A stretch of DNA of 64,000 nt from Flavobacterium sp. HBTb2-11-1 (GCF_009826975.1 NZ_WUMO01000002.1:496001-560000), one strand, 5' to 3'. Numbered from the stretch's first letter, positions 19,352 to 28,482 are shown. Numbers and translations: made by a program. The notes: generated by a model from the letters alone, not told the origin.

Positions 19352-22300
19352 TTAAAATTTAACATTAAGGTTAAGACTGAAGTTTCTAGTTGTTGGCAAC
19401 GCTAAACTTTCCAATCCTTGTGCATTTCCTGTATTGAAAGCTGTTTCAGGGTCAATATTTGGCGCATCTTTATAGATAAAGAATAAGTTACGTCCAGCTG
19501 CAGTAATGCTTGCTCCTTCTAATCCTAACTTTTTAACCAATTTTTTATCAACATTATAAGTTAGTTTGATCTCTCTCATTTTTACAAAAGTTGAGCTATA
19601 GATATAGGCTTCGCTAATATTGTATGATGCTTTATAATATTCTTGTGCACTAATCACTTTATTATTTGGCGTTCCGTCTGCAAATACACCGCCGAAAATC
19701 ATTCCGTCATCATAAACCGTTACACCGCTTGGAGCAGCTCCTCCGCTTACCAAAGTTTTTGGGTTAGCTGTATTATTTCCTGGATAATAGTAGCTTAAAC
19801 CTCCGTTTTCAGCGCCACGTCCTGGAAGAGTCTGTGCTAAAACTCCTGTATAGTTTCCTGTTCTGTTAGTTCCAGAGAAAAGTTCACCGCCAATGCTAGC
19901 ATCAACAAGGAAAGAAAGCTCAAGATTTTTGTAAGTCAAAGTATTCGTAAGACCTGCTAAATAATCTGGCGTGTAATGTCCTAGAACCTTTTTTGTCGGA
20001 TCTGCTTTTGGAAGACCGTTTGCTCCTACTACAATATTGCCGCTTGCATCACGCTGATAAGCTGTTCCGTAAAGTGCTCCGTAAGCTTGCCCAACAGACG
20101 CCAATACATCGACACCTCCAGAAGAACCAATTGTATAGTTTTTAATATCTCCAGCGTAATCTAGAATTTCTACTTTACTCTTATTTTTTGAATAATTTAC
20201 AGCCACATTCCATTTGAAGTTTTCAGTTTGAACTGGATTCCCGTCCAATTGCACCTCAATACCTTGGTTGTTGATTTTACCCGCATTGATTAACTGCGAA
20301 GTATAACCGCTTGATGCCGTAGTTTTAATTTCTAAAATTTGGTCGAAACTATTTGTATTATAGTACGCTACATCAAAATGAAGTCTGTTTTTCCAGAAAG
20401 AAGCTTCAAGACCTACCTCTGTAGAACGAGTTGTTTCTGGTTTTAGGTTTTCATTTAATTTCTTTTGAGAAGAAGTCTGAATTGGGTTTCCGTCAAATGC
20501 TGTTTGGAAATTGTAAACCGTAGACAATTGGTACGGATCTGCATCGTTACCTACTTCAGACCATCCACCTCTAACTTTTAAGAAATCAAGTGTACTGCTC
20601 TTAATGTTTAATGCATCTGTTAAAACTACACTTCCGTTAAAAGAAGGATAGAAATAAGAACGGTTGCTGCTTGGCAATGTAGACGACCAGTCATTACGCG
20701 CTGTTACGTTTAAGAAAGCATAGTTTCTAAATCCTACTTGAGCAGATGCGTAAGCACTATACACTCTTAATCTTGACAATGAATTTGATGAAGTTAACGG
20801 ATCTCTAGAGTTAGTTAAAGTATATAAATCTGGAACCGCTAAACGTGGCGCTTTCTGATAATTGTTGGCATCGCTATGGTTACGAATATTGAAACCTGCA
20901 AGCGCATCTAAACTGAAATCATCATTTAGCTGTTTTGTATATTGAAATATACCCTCAGTATTTTGTTCATTTACTGTGTATGCGTCTTCAGCATACGATC
21001 CGAAAGGAGTTCCGTTTGTACCATACTTAATAGTATATTTTCTGCGGTCATTATAATAATCAACACCTGTACGGAATCTGAAGTTAAGTCCTTCAGCCAA
21101 TTTCGCGTCTAAATGGACATCTCCAATTATACGGTTACGCTGTTGGCTTGTTGTATTATAATAGGCATTCCAATAAGGGTTACTGTAGTAACTGTTGTTC
21201 CAGTTAGTGTTCCAATCTTTATCCAATTCATTAATGTCGACCTGACGTCCGAACCAAAGAAACTGAAGCATTACACCCGCAGCACGCCCTCCTGATGGAC
21301 CTCCTGGCAATTGTGGAGCATTTGTAACAATATAATTAGCATTAACACCAACTTTTACATTTTCAGAAATCTGATAATTAGTATTAATTGTAAAGTTTGT
21401 TTTGTTTATTTCACTATTAGGCACAGTTCCAAGTTGTTTCTGATTGTTTACACCTAAACGAAAATCTCCTTTATCATTAGCTTTTGCAATAGAAACACTA
21501 TTGTCGTAAGTAAGTCCAGTATTAAAGAAATCTTTTACATTGTTTGGATGAGCTACAAAAGGAACGGCTTCACCTTTAGAATAAAACTGAGGTATTAAAC
21601 GACCGTCCATTCTTGGTCCCCAGCTTTCATCAACTCCATCATTAACTCCTCCTCCTTTTCCGTCTACGTAGCTAAATCTTCCGTTAGAACCTTGACCAAA
21701 AGTATTTTGGAAAGAAGGTAAAGTAGCTACTTGAGAAACAGTTATACCTGTATTAAAAGTAACTCCATATCCTGATTTTTGTCCTTTTCCCGATTTTGTA
21801 GTAATAAGCACAACACCATGCGCAGCACGCGATCCGTAAAGAGCGGCAGCATTGGGTCCTTTTAAAACTGTTAACGTTTCAATATCCTGCGGATTTAAAT
21901 CGGCAATGGCATTTCTGAAATCACGAGTTGCTCCTCCAAAGTTCAATTGAGAGTTATCTACAGGAACTCCGTCTACCACGAAAAGTGGCTGGTTGTTTCC
22001 TGCAATAGAAGTTTCCCCACGAATGATAATACGCGAAGATCCCATATCTCCTTGTGAATTTGTAATACGAACACCTGCCAGTTTACCAGAAAGACCATTC
22101 AAAAAGTTGGTTTCTTTTGTAGTAGCCAATTCTTTTCCTTTTAATGCCTGAGTCGTATATCCTAGAGATTTCTTTTCTTTAGAAATTCCAAGTGCCGTTA
22201 CCACAACTTCAGACAATGCATTCTGTTCTTCAGTAAGACTGATCGTGATAGCGTTTTTGTTTACTACAACTTCTTCTTTTTTATATCCTAAATAACTAAT

Positions 22301-22543
22301 TAAAAGTGTGTAAGGGAATTTTTGTCCGGTTTGGAAGAAAAATTTCCCATCTGTATCGGTAACAACACCATGTGTAGTTCCTTTAATAGTTACCGAAGCC
22401 CCGATAATTGGCTCTTTTGTTACGGCATCAACTACAGTCCCTTCCAGCTTAGACTGAATTAATGGCTTAGTATCTTGAGCTTTAACTCCTATGGAAATCA
22501 ATAAAATACATAGCCAAGCATATCTTTTTAATTTTATTTTCAT
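19352..22543 (-). CDS. SusC/RagA-family TonB-linked outer-membrane receptor
   Basis: A 1063-residue TonB-dependent transporter. Order: signal peptide (1-22), carboxypeptidase-like regulatory domain (about 33-115, LEGTVVDAVTKEPIIGASV), plug (about 125-240, including the TTKSGK end), and a large beta-barrel ending in LNVKF. It forms a two-gene operon with SusD. A good promoter sits about 370 nt upstream, giving an unusually long leader. With no enzymes nearby this is an orphan SusCD pair of unknown substrate. Confidence 0.95.
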   Translation of the reverse strand: MKIKLKRYAWLCILLISIGVKAQDTKPLIQSKLEGTVVDAVTKEPIIGASVTIKGTTHGVVTDTDGKFFFQTGQKFPYTLLISYLGYKKEEVVVNKNAITISLTEEQNALSEVVVTALGISKEKKSLGYTTQALKGKELATTKETNFLNGLSGKLAGVRITNSQGDMGSSRIIIRGETSIAGNNQPLFVVDGVPVDNSQLNFGGATRDFRNAIADLNPQDIETLTVLKGPNAAALYGSRAAHGVVLITTKSGKGQKSGYGVTFNTGITVSQVATLPSFQNTFGQGSNGRFSYVDGKGGGVNDGVDESWGPRMDGRLIPQFYSKGEAVPFVAHPNNVKDFFNTGLTYDNSVSIAKANDKGDFRLGVNNQKQLGTVPNSEINKTNFTINTNYQISENVKVGVNANYIVTNAPQLPGGPSGGRAAGVMLQFLWFGRQVDINELDKDWNTNWNNSYYSNPYWNAYYNTTSQQRNRIIGDVHLDAKLAEGLNFRFRTGVDYYNDRRKYTIKYGTNGTPFGSYAEDAYTVNEQNTEGIFQYTKQLNDDFSLDALAGFNIRNHSDANNYQKAPRLAVPDLYTLTNSRDPLTSSNSLSRLRVYSAYASAQVGFRNYAFLNVTARNDWSSTLPSSNRSYFYPSFNGSVVLTDALNIKSSTLDFLKVRGGWSEVGNDADPYQLSTVYNFQTAFDGNPIQTSSQKKLNENLKPETTRSTEVGLEASFWKNRLHFDVAYYNTNSFDQILEIKTTASSGYTSQLINAGKINNQGIEVQLDGNPVQTENFKWNVAVNYSKNKSKVEILDYAGDIKNYTIGSSGGVDVLASVGQAYGALYGTAYQRDASGNIVVGANGLPKADPTKKVLGHYTPDYLAGLTNTLTYKNLELSFLVDASIGGELFSGTNRTGNYTGVLAQTLPGRGAENGGLSYYYPGNNTANPKTLVSGGAAPSGVTVYDDGMIFGGVFADGTPNNKVISAQEYYKASYNISEAYIYSSTFVKMREIKLTYNVDKKLVKKLGLEGASITAAGRNLFFIYKDAPNIDPETAFNTGNAQGLESLALPTTRNFSLNLNVKF

Positions 22544-22640
22544 TACTTTGTTTTAGTTTAATAAATAAGGCGGGCTCAGAACAGTTTTAAACTATTCTTG
22601 CTTTCCTTTTAGAGATGACAATTTCTTTAAACTCTGACCA

Positions 22641-22664
22641 TTTCTGCTGCAACAGAAATGGTTT
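22641..22664. other. Stem-loop in the SusC leader
   Basis: CCATTTCTG and CAGAAATGG form a 9-bp perfect stem with a 6-nt loop inside the predicted 5' leader of the SusC gene. A T-rich run follows on the plus strand only, so it is not an obvious terminator for SusC transcription. Confidence 0.5.
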
Positions 22665-22919
22665 TCTTTTTTATCTGCAGCACATTCGTTTTTTCATTTT
22701 TACTTTTTTTTAGATTATTATTTTATTTGGCCTATACAATTTTTACCCTTGTTCAGGATAGTGTTATTAAAAATCTATAATGAATTTAAAAAGAGGAATT
22801 TTAACCGTAGTGATGCATAAGCTGCAAATGCCTTATGCTTTATATTTCTGAAAATGAAATGATAAGGTTTTAATCTCTGTATTTCTAACTAAATTTTAAA
22901 CTCTACTAATTTGATAGAA

Positions 22920-22950
22920 CAAAAGTATGTTAAAATTTTTAGTTCCCAAA
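22920..22950 (-). promoter_or_regulatory. Bacteroidota-type promoter of the SusC/SusD operon
   Basis: Read leftward: TTTG, 19 nt, then TACTTTTG, a complete match to the -33 TTG / -7 TAnnTTTG pattern. The leader to the SusC ATG would be about 370 nt. The gene-free region 22544-23456 otherwise holds the stem-loop and a composite repeat. Confidence 0.65.
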
Positions 22951-23210
22951 TTTTAATTAAACTTTTTGCAAAAAAAATGTTAACTGCTTTTAAAATAAAA
23001 CCTTAAGCATCTAAAAATAAAATAGTTATAAGAAATGCGTTTTTTTGCGGTTTTATAAGAATTGTACTAAAAGCTCAATACTTTCAAAGGATTTTAATTC
23101 AATTATATAAATCAAACAGGATAATTTAATGTACATAAATCTAATGAAATCTGCGAGAGATATTTAATACAATTGATTGCAGCAGACGAAAATAGTAGAG
23201 CTTTATCTAT

Positions 23211-23395
23211 TGCCCCTAGTTTCAACTAGGGGATCTTTTGGAAATTGTCAGTTGATGGCTTTAGCCAAAATCGCTTTTCTTTCCGTTCCTCTGGGAGAAA
23301 CCAGAGGCTATGTTTTAAACTTTGAGAAATTTGGCTAAAGCCATTTCAGGCTAATTTTATCTACCTCCATCTAAAGATGGAGGCAATTCAATTTT
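23211..23395. repeat. Composite palindromic intergenic repeat, copy 2
   Basis: Stacked palindromes: CCCCTAGTTTCAACTAGGGG (23213), GGCTTTAGCCAAA with TTTGGCTAAAGCC (23257-23342), CCTCTGG-GAGAAA-CCAGAGG (23288, nested inside the previous pair) and CCTCCATCTAAAGATGGAGG (23364). It has the same module order as 2441-2570. Confidence 0.75.
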
Positions 23396-23400
23396 TTTAT

Positions 23401-23436
23401 AAAAAAAAGCTCCAAGATCATAAGACCTTGGAGCTT
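23401..23436 (-). terminator. Intrinsic terminator of 23457-23900
   Basis: AAGCTCCAAG pairs with CCTTGGAGCTT. Leftward reading ends in eight T residues. Confidence 0.85.
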
Positions 23437-23456
23437 CTATTTTAGGTATCGAAATA

Positions 23457-23900
23457 TTATAATTCGTTAAACTCGTGTAACGATTTCAATGTAGTTTCGT
23501 AAAACAAGATGGCTGCGATAAGATTTCCTTTATCAGAATACGGCATCATCTTTCTTTGGAAGTCTACTGTAGTATCTAAGAAAACCGTTGTGCCTTCTGC
23601 CTGTCCATCTAAGATTTTTTTATTCTCACTTGTATCTGGAATACCTAAATCTGCCATTGTTACACCAGGTTTAGTAACCAAAGCAATATAAGGAAGCGTT
23701 TTTACTAGAACTTTTATACGTTCAATGTACAATTCTAAAAGTTCTCCTTTTTGCATACCGCTTAATTCTTTTTGATCATGGTATTTACGGATTAAGGCAG
23801 TTGTACTAATGATACTTCTTGGTGCATTTTTTGCCTGTGCAGAAACGGCAGCAGTCGTCAAGAAGAAAAGGACACATAATAAAATAATCTTGCTCTTCAT
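23457..23900 (-). CDS. Secreted protein of unknown function
   Basis: A 147-residue protein with a clear signal peptide (cleavage near AAVSAQ, residue 22). The mature part is mainly alpha-helical with a central segment KPGVTMADLGIPDTSENKK. I recognise no family, catalytic motif or metal site, and there are no cysteines in the mature part. It is a single gene with its own terminator. Its sequence character (Flavobacterium-like codon use, normal signal peptide) argues that it is a real conserved gene. Confidence 0.7.
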   Translation of the reverse strand: MKSKIILLCVLFFLTTAAVSAQAKNAPRSIISTTALIRKYHDQKELSGMQKGELLELYIERIKVLVKTLPYIALVTKPGVTMADLGIPDTSENKKILDGQAEGTTVFLDTTVDFQRKMMPYSDKGNLIAAILFYETTLKSLHEFNEL

Positions 23901-24085
23901 TTTCTTAATAGATTTGGTTCTTGAATAAAAACAAAAATATATAAATTATGTTAAAATGCAACTTTTATATTTTCTTTTTCACAATAAAATTATAATTATT
24001 ACGTTGCGATAAGGAAAATATTACAGCAAAAGCAAGGATTTTGGGCATTTAAGCACATTTTTCCCAAAAAAAGATAAATGCTTTT

Positions 24086-24721
24086 TTACGATTTAATTAT
24101 CCTGAAACGGCTCGGATATTTAATCCATAAGCTTTTTTTGTTTCCGTAATAGTCCATAAATTCTCCACATACAAAAACAGCGTGCACTTTTGACCAAGCC
24201 ACAACACCGCAATATTCAGTTCCAGACTCTTTTTTTAATTTTTGAATCTGTTTGCCTAATGTGAATCCGAGGTACTTATAAATCGTTGGAGTATAAACTG
24301 TACCGTCTTCCAGATCTTCCAAGGCTTTATCAAAAGTGGCTTCCTTATCTATAATCTGTTTGTATTTTGCCATTACAGCATAAGTCAATTCTGCATAATC
24401 GGTGATTTTTTCGCTATCGCAATTGTCCTTAATATAGACAAAACCTGCAGATTCTTTGGCCTTGCTAATTTCTGCACTGTTCAGGTTGAATGAGGCATTG
24501 TTCTTTAAAGTTATCTTATATAAATCATCGTTTAGCTTTTCGGTTACAAAAAGATTATCTAATCCGTAAACATTTAAAGAAGCTTTAATAAATGCTATAG
24601 ATGAACAATTGGTGCGTTCACCTTGTTTAAAACTTTCGAATATTTTATCAGAACTCAATTGAGCGAATGCATTTGAACAGACAAACATTAAAAGTAAAAA
24701 AACTGAAGTAACCGATTTCAT
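24086..24721 (-). CDS. Secreted protein, possible papain-like fold
   Basis: A 211-residue exported protein (signal peptide about 1-20). I do not recognise the family with certainty. The mature N-terminus has a Cys at the start of a predicted helix (RTNCSSIAFIKASL). Near the C-terminus KVHAVFVCGEFMDYYGNKKSLW resembles the His...Asn end of papain/calpain-like cysteine peptidases (HA-hydrophobic run, turn, N-x-W). Two more cysteines (about 92 and 177) may form a disulfide. If real, the catalytic dyad would be the NCSS Cys and the VHAVF His. It is monocistronic. The peptidase reading is a hypothesis. Confidence 0.65.
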   Translation of the reverse strand: MKSVTSVFLLLMFVCSNAFAQLSSDKIFESFKQGERTNCSSIAFIKASLNVYGLDNLFVTEKLNDDLYKITLKNNASFNLNSAEISKAKESAGFVYIKDNCDSEKITDYAELTYAVMAKYKQIIDKEATFDKALEDLEDGTVYTPTIYKYLGFTLGKQIQKLKKESGTEYCGVVAWSKVHAVFVCGEFMDYYGNKKSLWIKYPSRFRIIKS

Positions 24722-24882
24722 GCCTTGTATTATATATTGCTTCTCAATTAGTATTGAGAGATTGTATTAGATTTTTACAAATCTATAAAAATCATGTCAT
24801 ATTTTTCACTTCTTCACTTTTATCTCTTAAAAAAAGTCATTTTAAAAAGGAAAAATGGATTTGTCATGAAAAGGAAGAACGA

Positions 24883-24913
24883 AAAAACGCCCCAAACAAC
24901 TTCAGGGCGCTTT
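24883..24913 (-). terminator. Intrinsic terminator of 24918-25121
   Basis: GCGCCCTGAAG / GGGGCG hairpin followed leftward by six T residues. Confidence 0.8.
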
Positions 24914-24917
24914 AACA

Positions 24918-25121
24918 TTATTTTTTTTCTTCATTATCCAATTTGTCATCGAATTCGGGTTCTTCTCCTTTGAACTTTTTGGTGTCCACATCATAATTTT
25001 CATCATTTGTCAAAACTTCATCATGTTCTTTATATTGATGTTTTCTTGTATCGGTTCGATGATCTCCCCCACCTTGTTCTTTAGGGTTGGGGTTTTTCTG
25101 GGTTTGATTATTCTTTTCCAT
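24918..25121 (-). CDS. Small highly charged, probably disordered protein
   Basis: A 67-residue protein made almost entirely of Asp, Glu, Lys, Asn, Gln and Gly, with no hydrophobic core or cysteine. NPKEQGGGDHRTDTRKH and a terminal run of acidic and Lys residues indicate intrinsic disorder. A terminator directly follows, supporting an expressed gene. Such hydrophilic small proteins are often stress-induced in Flavobacteria, but I do not recognise a named family and assign no function. Confidence 0.6.
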   Translation of the reverse strand: MEKNNQTQKNPNPKEQGGGDHRTDTRKHQYKEHDEVLTNDENYDVDTKKFKGEEPEFDDKLDNEEKK

Positions 25122-25240
25122 AATTTCTTCGTTTTTAAATGATTATTAAAATTAACTCAAATGCAATAGTCTGGTTTATATAATCATTTTTAAAAATTAT
25201 AAAATGAAGTGGCTTTCTTAATTTGCTTTATTTCAAAAAT

Positions 25241-25256
25241 CCGTTAAATATCGCAA
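25241..25256 (+). promoter_or_regulatory. Upstream activator site for P4
   Basis: TTAAATATCGCAA shares AAATATCGCAA with the site upstream of 35899. Its aligned start (25244) is 68 nt before the GG of the -24-like element at 25312. Confidence 0.45.
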
Positions 25257-25310
25257 TTTTTCATCTTGACATATTTGCTAAACATCAATAAAACTGCATC
25301 ATAAAACAAA

Positions 25311-25326
25311 TGGCATATTATTAGAA
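25311..25326 (+). promoter_or_regulatory. Sigma-54-like promoter P4 (operon 25358-26853)
   Basis: TGGCATATTATTAGAA: good -24 half (TGGCAT) but a weak -12 half (TAGA in place of TTGC). Leader to the ATG about 21 nt. This is the weakest of the six. Confidence 0.4.
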
Positions 25327-25357
25327 TACAACAACTTAACTTAAAACTTTTAAAATT

Positions 25358-25975
25358 ATGGGCTTGTATCAACTACAAAAAACTGCACTTGTCATTATTG
25401 ATCCATTTAATGATTTTCTTTCTGAAGGAGGAAAATTATTTCCTGTAGCAAAAGAAACTGTTGAAGGAAATAAAGTGGTCAGCAACATAAAAAAACTATT
25501 GACAGCTGCGAGAGAAAATAAAATCCAGGTGATTTACGCACCGCATCGCCACACTCAAAAAGGCGATTACTTGAACTGGAAGTACTTGTCGCCTTCGCAT
25601 GCAGGAACCAAAAATATCACTTTGTTTGAAAAAGATTCATGGGGAGCCGAATTTCATCCTGATCTCATTATGCAGGAAGGCGATCATATGGCGCAAAATC
25701 ATTGGACTGCCAGCGGTTTTGCCAACACCGATTTAGACTTTCTTTTGCGTCAGCACGATATTGACCAGATTGTTATTGCTGGAATGAGAGCTAATACCTG
25801 CATTGATTCAACTGCGAGATTTGGTGTCGAACTGGGCTATCATGTCACTTTAATCAAAGACGGAATTGGTGCTTTTAATTGGGAAGAAATTAAAGCAACG
25901 GTCGAAACTAATTTTCCTAATTACGGACATGCACTTCTCTCTACTGACGAATTCATAAATAGTATCAATTCATAA
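25358..25975 (+). CDS. Isochorismatase-like cysteine hydrolase
   Basis: A 205-residue isochorismatase-superfamily hydrolase. The active-site Asp is in VIIDPFND (Asp15), and the nucleophilic Cys148 in MRANTCIDSTAR follows the usual cis-peptide region. The Lys that usually completes the triad is not obvious: the corresponding stretch reads MAQNHWTAS. It is the first gene of a two-gene unit with the alpha/beta hydrolase 26 nt downstream. The substrate may be an amide or N-carbamoyl compound as in relatives, but this is not assignable. Confidence 0.88.
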   Translation: MGLYQLQKTALVIIDPFNDFLSEGGKLFPVAKETVEGNKVVSNIKKLLTAARENKIQVIYAPHRHTQKGDYLNWKYLSPSHAGTKNITLFEKDSWGAEFHPDLIMQEGDHMAQNHWTASGFANTDLDFLLRQHDIDQIVIAGMRANTCIDSTARFGVELGYHVTLIKDGIGAFNWEEIKATVETNFPNYGHALLSTDEFINSINS

Positions 25976-26001
25976 AAACAACAACATAAAAATGTATAAC
26001 A

Positions 26002-26853
26002 ATGGAAAAAGAAAACACCTTCTCAGAAGCAATCCAGTCTGAAACTAAATTTGCTTCAATTAAAGATCATAAAATCGCTTATAGATCGATAGGCAAAGGC
26101 TTGCCAATTATCCTTTGCAATAGATTTCGAGGGAATCTCGACGATTGGGATCCTGCGTTTTTAGACGCTTTGGCACAAAAATACCAAGTCATCACATTTA
26201 ACTTCAAAGGATTGGCCTCTTCTACCGGAACACCTCATGAAACCATTTTAGGTTTTGGAAAAGATGCTTTGGACTTGGCAGATGCTTTAAACATTGATAA
26301 ATTTATTTTAGGAGGATGGTCACTTGGCGGATGGGCTGCGCAGGTTCTTACAACCGAATTTCCAAATAGAATTACCCATACCATTCTAATAGGAACCAAA
26401 CCTCCAGGAAAAGTAAGTCATTCTATGGAAGAAATTTTTCTTAAAACAGCTTACATTCCAGATTATACCCTTGAGCACGAAACCATATTGTTTTTTGAAC
26501 CGACTTCTGAAATAAGTAAAAAAGCAGCAGTAGAAAGTCATAAAAGAATCAATAAAAGAAAAGATAAAGATCCAAAAGTAAGACCTGAACTTTGGGAATA
26601 CTATGCAAAGTCTCATGATGATTATATCAACGATCCTTACAAATCCAGAGAAAAATTAATGCAAACAAACATTCCAATATTGGTAATCTCTGCCAATCAT
26701 GAAGTTTGTTTTCCGCCAGAAAACTGGTTCGAGCTGAACCAAAAACTGCCAACAGCAACACTTATTACTATCGCTCAAACTGGTCATGGCCCTCAAAGCC
26801 AATATCCGGATATGATTGCACGCTACATTGATGATTTCATAGAAACAAACTAA
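26002..26853 (+). CDS. Alpha/beta hydrolase (paralogue of 8669-9505)
   Basis: A 283-residue hydrolase. The nucleophile elbow GGWSLGG gives Ser107, the acid region is ISANHEV (about 233), and the His is in TGHGPQSQYP (about 262). It is strongly similar to 8669-9505 over the whole length (NRFRGNLDDWDP, PPGK, LFFEP, TGHGPQ). It is co-directional with and 26 nt after the cysteine hydrolase, so probably one transcript. That both paralogues lie behind similar sigma-54-like promoters supports a common regulon. Confidence 0.9.
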   Translation: MEKENTFSEAIQSETKFASIKDHKIAYRSIGKGLPIILCNRFRGNLDDWDPAFLDALAQKYQVITFNFKGLASSTGTPHETILGFGKDALDLADALNIDKFILGGWSLGGWAAQVLTTEFPNRITHTILIGTKPPGKVSHSMEEIFLKTAYIPDYTLEHETILFFEPTSEISKKAAVESHKRINKRKDKDPKVRPELWEYYAKSHDDYINDPYKSREKLMQTNIPILVISANHEVCFPPENWFELNQKLPTATLITIAQTGHGPQSQYPDMIARYIDDFIETN

Positions 26854-26949
26854 AAAAACGCAAAATACTGATTTTTAAATCTTTATCTTTTATATTTTTG
26901 AAATGCGATTTAGATTTGAAAATCAGTAGTTTAAATAGTACAGTTGACG

Positions 26950-26957
26950 TAAATTTG
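26950..26957 (+). promoter_or_regulatory. -7 promoter box of the FAD monooxygenase gene
   Basis: TAAATTTG matches TAnnTTTG and lies 31 nt before the ATG. No convincing -33 TTG is found at the usual distance. Confidence 0.5.
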
Positions 26958-26988
26958 CATATTCATAACCAATAAGCTGTACAATAGA

Positions 26989-28422
26989 ATGTGGACTATA
27001 TGTCATGAATGCCAAGGACAGGGCAAAATAAATCGCGGACTCAGTAAAAAAGCGCAACGCCGTTATCAGACGGAATTGGCGGCATATGAAAGTTCGCAGA
27101 CTAAAATTGCTCCAATGCGTCCTAAAGCGCATCTGCATTTGTGCACAAATTGCTTAGGGTCTGGATTAATTCAATCTGAAAAATATCTTGAACCTGATCT
27201 CACAAAACCTCATGTTGCCATTATTGGTGCAGGCATAGGCGGAGTTGCCTTAGCGGTAGCTTGTTTACATCGCGGAATTCCTTTTACAATTTATGAAAGA
27301 GACAGAGACTTTGATGCCAGATCTCAAGGCTACGGACTTACGTTGCAACAAGCCAGTAAAGCCATGAAAGGTTTGGGAATTACTTCTCTAAACGGCGTTA
27401 TTTCGACAAAACACATTGTACACAATACTGATGGAAAAATATTAGGAGAATGGGGAACCAGAAAATGGTTGGAAACCGCTATTAAGTCACCTACAAAACG
27501 CACTAACATACATATAGCAAGACAATCGCTTCGATTGGCGCTTTTGGAACAGCTTGGCGAAAACAATGCTGTACAATGGGGCCACCAATTAGTAAACCTT
27601 ACAGCAGCTGAAGAAAGTGTAGAATTAAACTTTCAGGCAAACGGAGAAATAATAACAACAAAAGCTGATCTTGTTGTAGGCGCAGATGGCATAAGAAGCG
27701 CCGTTAGAAGAATTATAATTGGCGAAGAAGCAACACCGCTTCGTTACTTAGATTGCATTGTAATATTAGGAATTTGTCCGTTAAGTGCTCTAGAAGGGCT
27801 TTCTAGCGATTTGCTAGATAGCGAAACAATATTCCAGACTGCTAATGGAAATGAACGAATTTATGTAATGCCTTATACGGCTGATTCGGTCATGTGGCAA
27901 TTAAGTTTTCCAATGTCTGAAGAAGAAGCCAAAAATTTAAGTGCAAAAGGACCAAAGGCCCTAAAAGAAGAAGCCTGCCGAAGAACACAGTGGCACGCTC
28001 CTATTCCTCAAATTTTGGAAGCCACGCAAGAAAATCTAATTTCTGGATATCCTGTTTATGACCGTGAATTATTAAGTGCAGCATTATTAGAAAAAAATCA
28101 CAATATCACTTTAATTGGCGATGCAGCGCATCCAATGAGTCCGTTTAAAGGACAAGGCGCCAATCAAGCTTTGTTAGATGCTTTAAAATTGTCCAGAAAA
28201 ATTTCGAAAGGCTGTAATGCTAAGTCAAAATGGAAAGAAAGAGGATTGAGAGAATGTGTATTAACCGAATTTGAAGCTGAAATGCTCGAACGAAGCGCCG
28301 CAAAAGTCAAAGGCTCAGCCGATGCTGCGCAGTTCTTGCATTCTGAGATTATACTTCAAGAAGGCGATGAGCCTAGAGGAAGGTGCCTTAAGAGGGAGAA
28401 AGATTCAGAGAAAAAAGATTAA
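26989..28422 (+). CDS. FAD-dependent monooxygenase with zinc-ribbon-like N-terminus
   Basis: A 477-residue flavoprotein. The first 60 residues carry two DnaJ-type cysteine motifs, CHECQGQG (5-12) and CTNCLGSG (52-59), separated by a basic linker and expected to bind one zinc. The FAD domain starts at about 75 with GAGIGG (80-85). The second nucleotide motif (VGADGIRSAVR) and the GDAAHPMSPFKGQGAN motif typical of the PHBH/TetX group follow. It hydroxylates or oxygenates an unknown aromatic or polyketide-like substrate using NAD(P)H. It is downstream of the hydrolase genes but separated by about 135 nt with its own -7 box. Confidence 0.9.
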   Translation: MWTICHECQGQGKINRGLSKKAQRRYQTELAAYESSQTKIAPMRPKAHLHLCTNCLGSGLIQSEKYLEPDLTKPHVAIIGAGIGGVALAVACLHRGIPFTIYERDRDFDARSQGYGLTLQQASKAMKGLGITSLNGVISTKHIVHNTDGKILGEWGTRKWLETAIKSPTKRTNIHIARQSLRLALLEQLGENNAVQWGHQLVNLTAAEESVELNFQANGEIITTKADLVVGADGIRSAVRRIIIGEEATPLRYLDCIVILGICPLSALEGLSSDLLDSETIFQTANGNERIYVMPYTADSVMWQLSFPMSEEEAKNLSAKGPKALKEEACRRTQWHAPIPQILEATQENLISGYPVYDRELLSAALLEKNHNITLIGDAAHPMSPFKGQGANQALLDALKLSRKISKGCNAKSKWKERGLRECVLTEFEAEMLERSAAKVKGSADAAQFLHSEIILQEGDEPRGRCLKREKDSEKKD

Positions 28423-28448
28423 AGATTAAAGACGAAAGATTAAAATTC

Positions 28449-28482
28449 AAAAAGCTAAACAAAATTTGTTTAGCTTTTTTTT
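28449..28482 (+). terminator. Intrinsic terminator after FAD monooxygenase
   Basis: AAAAGCTAAACAAA / TTTGTTTAGCTTTT hairpin followed by T residues. Confidence 0.9.

Noticed and set aside
22791..22862. Short ORF (about 23 codons) upstream of the SusC gene on the plus strand
   Set aside because: No ribosome-binding context or conserved features; it lies in AT-rich leader DNA.
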